A stretch of DNA of 64,000 nt from Melioribacteraceae bacterium (lineage in GTDB: Bacteria > Bacteroidota > Ignavibacteria > Ignavibacteriales > Melioribacteraceae), in contig JAEINS010000003.1 of assembly GCA_016342755.1 (NCBI GenBank), positions 124,001 through 188,000 of the forward strand, written 5' to 3'. A program made the translations under genes and the position numbers. The notes under the pieces were generated by a model. The model worked only from the letters and a program-made list of their open reading frames with translations, had not been told where the DNA came from and did no database searches. Below, one piece after another: positions 63,428 through 64,000 of the stretch; the stretch's first letter is position 1; each line of letters begins with the position of its first letter.

Positions 63428-64000
63428 CTAAATCCTGATATTTAATGCTCCCACATATCTGTCATTTAAATATTCGGACCATATATCAATACTTTCATTG
63501 TTTTGATTATCTTTATTATTAGGGTATTTTGAAGGCATTCCCTGATGTTTTAAACTGATTTTCATTCTATTCCACAATTCGTCCACAGCTTTCTCTTTAT
63601 CAATAATCTTCCAGCTTTCCGGATTTAAAGGTTTACTGAAAAATAACAATTTATCAGCTTTTAACTTGTATTCCCCTTTTTCGTCTCCGGTAAAAAGAAA
63701 ATATTCAATAAGTTTGCTTAAATGCTCCTTAGATCCTTTAAATGGCGAATTTTCACTATTATTCTCAATTTCTTCACCAATAGATCCATTTTCCCTTAAA
63801 TTCCAATATTTATCTATATATTTATCAATTGCCAGAATATCAGCATCCACCTTGGAGCACAGTAATTCAATTTTATCTCTGGTAATATTTTTTACAATTG
63901 GAATACTAGGCAGCTTAACATTTATCAACTTAAATCTGCAATCATTAATAATAATATCCGCGCTCGATCTATAAATGGAATTTTTTATTCCAGTTTCGTC
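63428..64000 (-). CDS. Unrecognised protein, C-terminal 190 residues
   Basis: The frame is open to the right edge, so the gene begins outside the window; the internal TTG at 63928 is not a convincing start. Visible are SADIIINDCRFKLINVKLP near the edge, a helical middle (ITRDKIELLCSKVDADILAI), LIEYFLFTGDEKGEYKLKAD, and the end SEYLNDRYVGALNIRI. The DIII...INVK spacing faintly resembles the D-x8-12-xxK part of PD-(D/E)XK nucleases, as in some restriction enzymes, but this is weak. No family is assigned. Confidence 0.55.
   Translation of the reverse strand, partial: DETGIKNSIYRSSADIIINDCRFKLINVKLPSIPIVKNITRDKIELLCSKVDADILAIDKYIDKYWNLRENGSIGEEIENNSENSPFKGSKEHLSKLIEYFLFTGDEKGEYKLKADKLLFFSKPLNPESWKIIDKEKAVDELWNRMKISLKHQGMPSKYPNNKDNQNNESIDIWSEYLNDRYVGALNIRI

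Overview
The window looks like a chromosome segment of an AT-rich member of the Bacteroidota/Ignavibacteriota lineage, most likely class Ignavibacteria. The clues are type IX secretion C-terminal sorting domains with the NYPNPFNP motif, a DUF4837 lipoprotein, a Bacteroidota-sized SecA, and promoters of the form TTG-N20-TAnnTTT(G/A). This placement is inferred from gene content; there is no rRNA gene in the window.

Layout. 1-3.3 kb (minus strand) is one operon: DUF2442, an exported YidD-like protein, two paralogous TPR/membrane proteins, an ACT-domain protein and the start of a UPF0210 gene. 3.4-5.0 kb (plus) holds rlmN and a SpoU-type methyltransferase. 5.0-11.4 kb (minus) is secA-glnB-TPR lipoprotein-AlbA/winged-helix regulator. 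11.6-16.6 kb (plus) is glnE-purU-dicarboxylate symporter. 16.7-26.9 kb (minus) carries a DUF4837 lipoprotein, a greA-tilS-hpt-ftsH-polyprenol-kinase-like cluster, and an AddB-like nuclease with a CYTH protein. 27-29.4 kb (plus) has a beta-barrel protein, an M14 carboxypeptidase and rpsU. A 57-residue membrane protein with its own terminator follows.

30.2-50.4 kb is the most striking region. It is a 14-gene purine/urate catabolic island with two molybdenum hydroxylases (xdhABC type and a three-subunit XdhD type), a MocA-like nucleotidyltransferase, YgeW, YgeY, YgfK, SsnA, an allantoinase/HyuA-like amidohydrolase and two fold-type II PLP enzymes. It matches the E. coli yge/ygf/ssnA/xdhD locus and the anaerobic uric-acid clusters of gut bacteria. 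The expected logic is oxidation or reduction of the purine ring, hydrolytic ring opening, carbamoyl transfer (carbamoyl phosphate giving ATP), and a final PLP-dependent deamination to a central metabolite.

50.6-52.2 kb has trpR-trpB with a well-formed promoter and a candidate operator. 52.2-52.6 kb holds a decayed AAA ATPase and a 30-nt perfect palindrome. 52.6-58.6 kb (minus) encodes an alpha/beta hydrolase and two large secreted arylsulfotransferase-family proteins with type IX sorting domains, one interrupted in frame by a palindromic repeat. 58.7-64 kb has an HD phosphohydrolase, a succinyl-CoA:acetate CoA-transferase, RNase D and the 3' part of an unrecognised gene. I saw no tRNA, rRNA, CRISPR array, prophage or intact insertion sequence.
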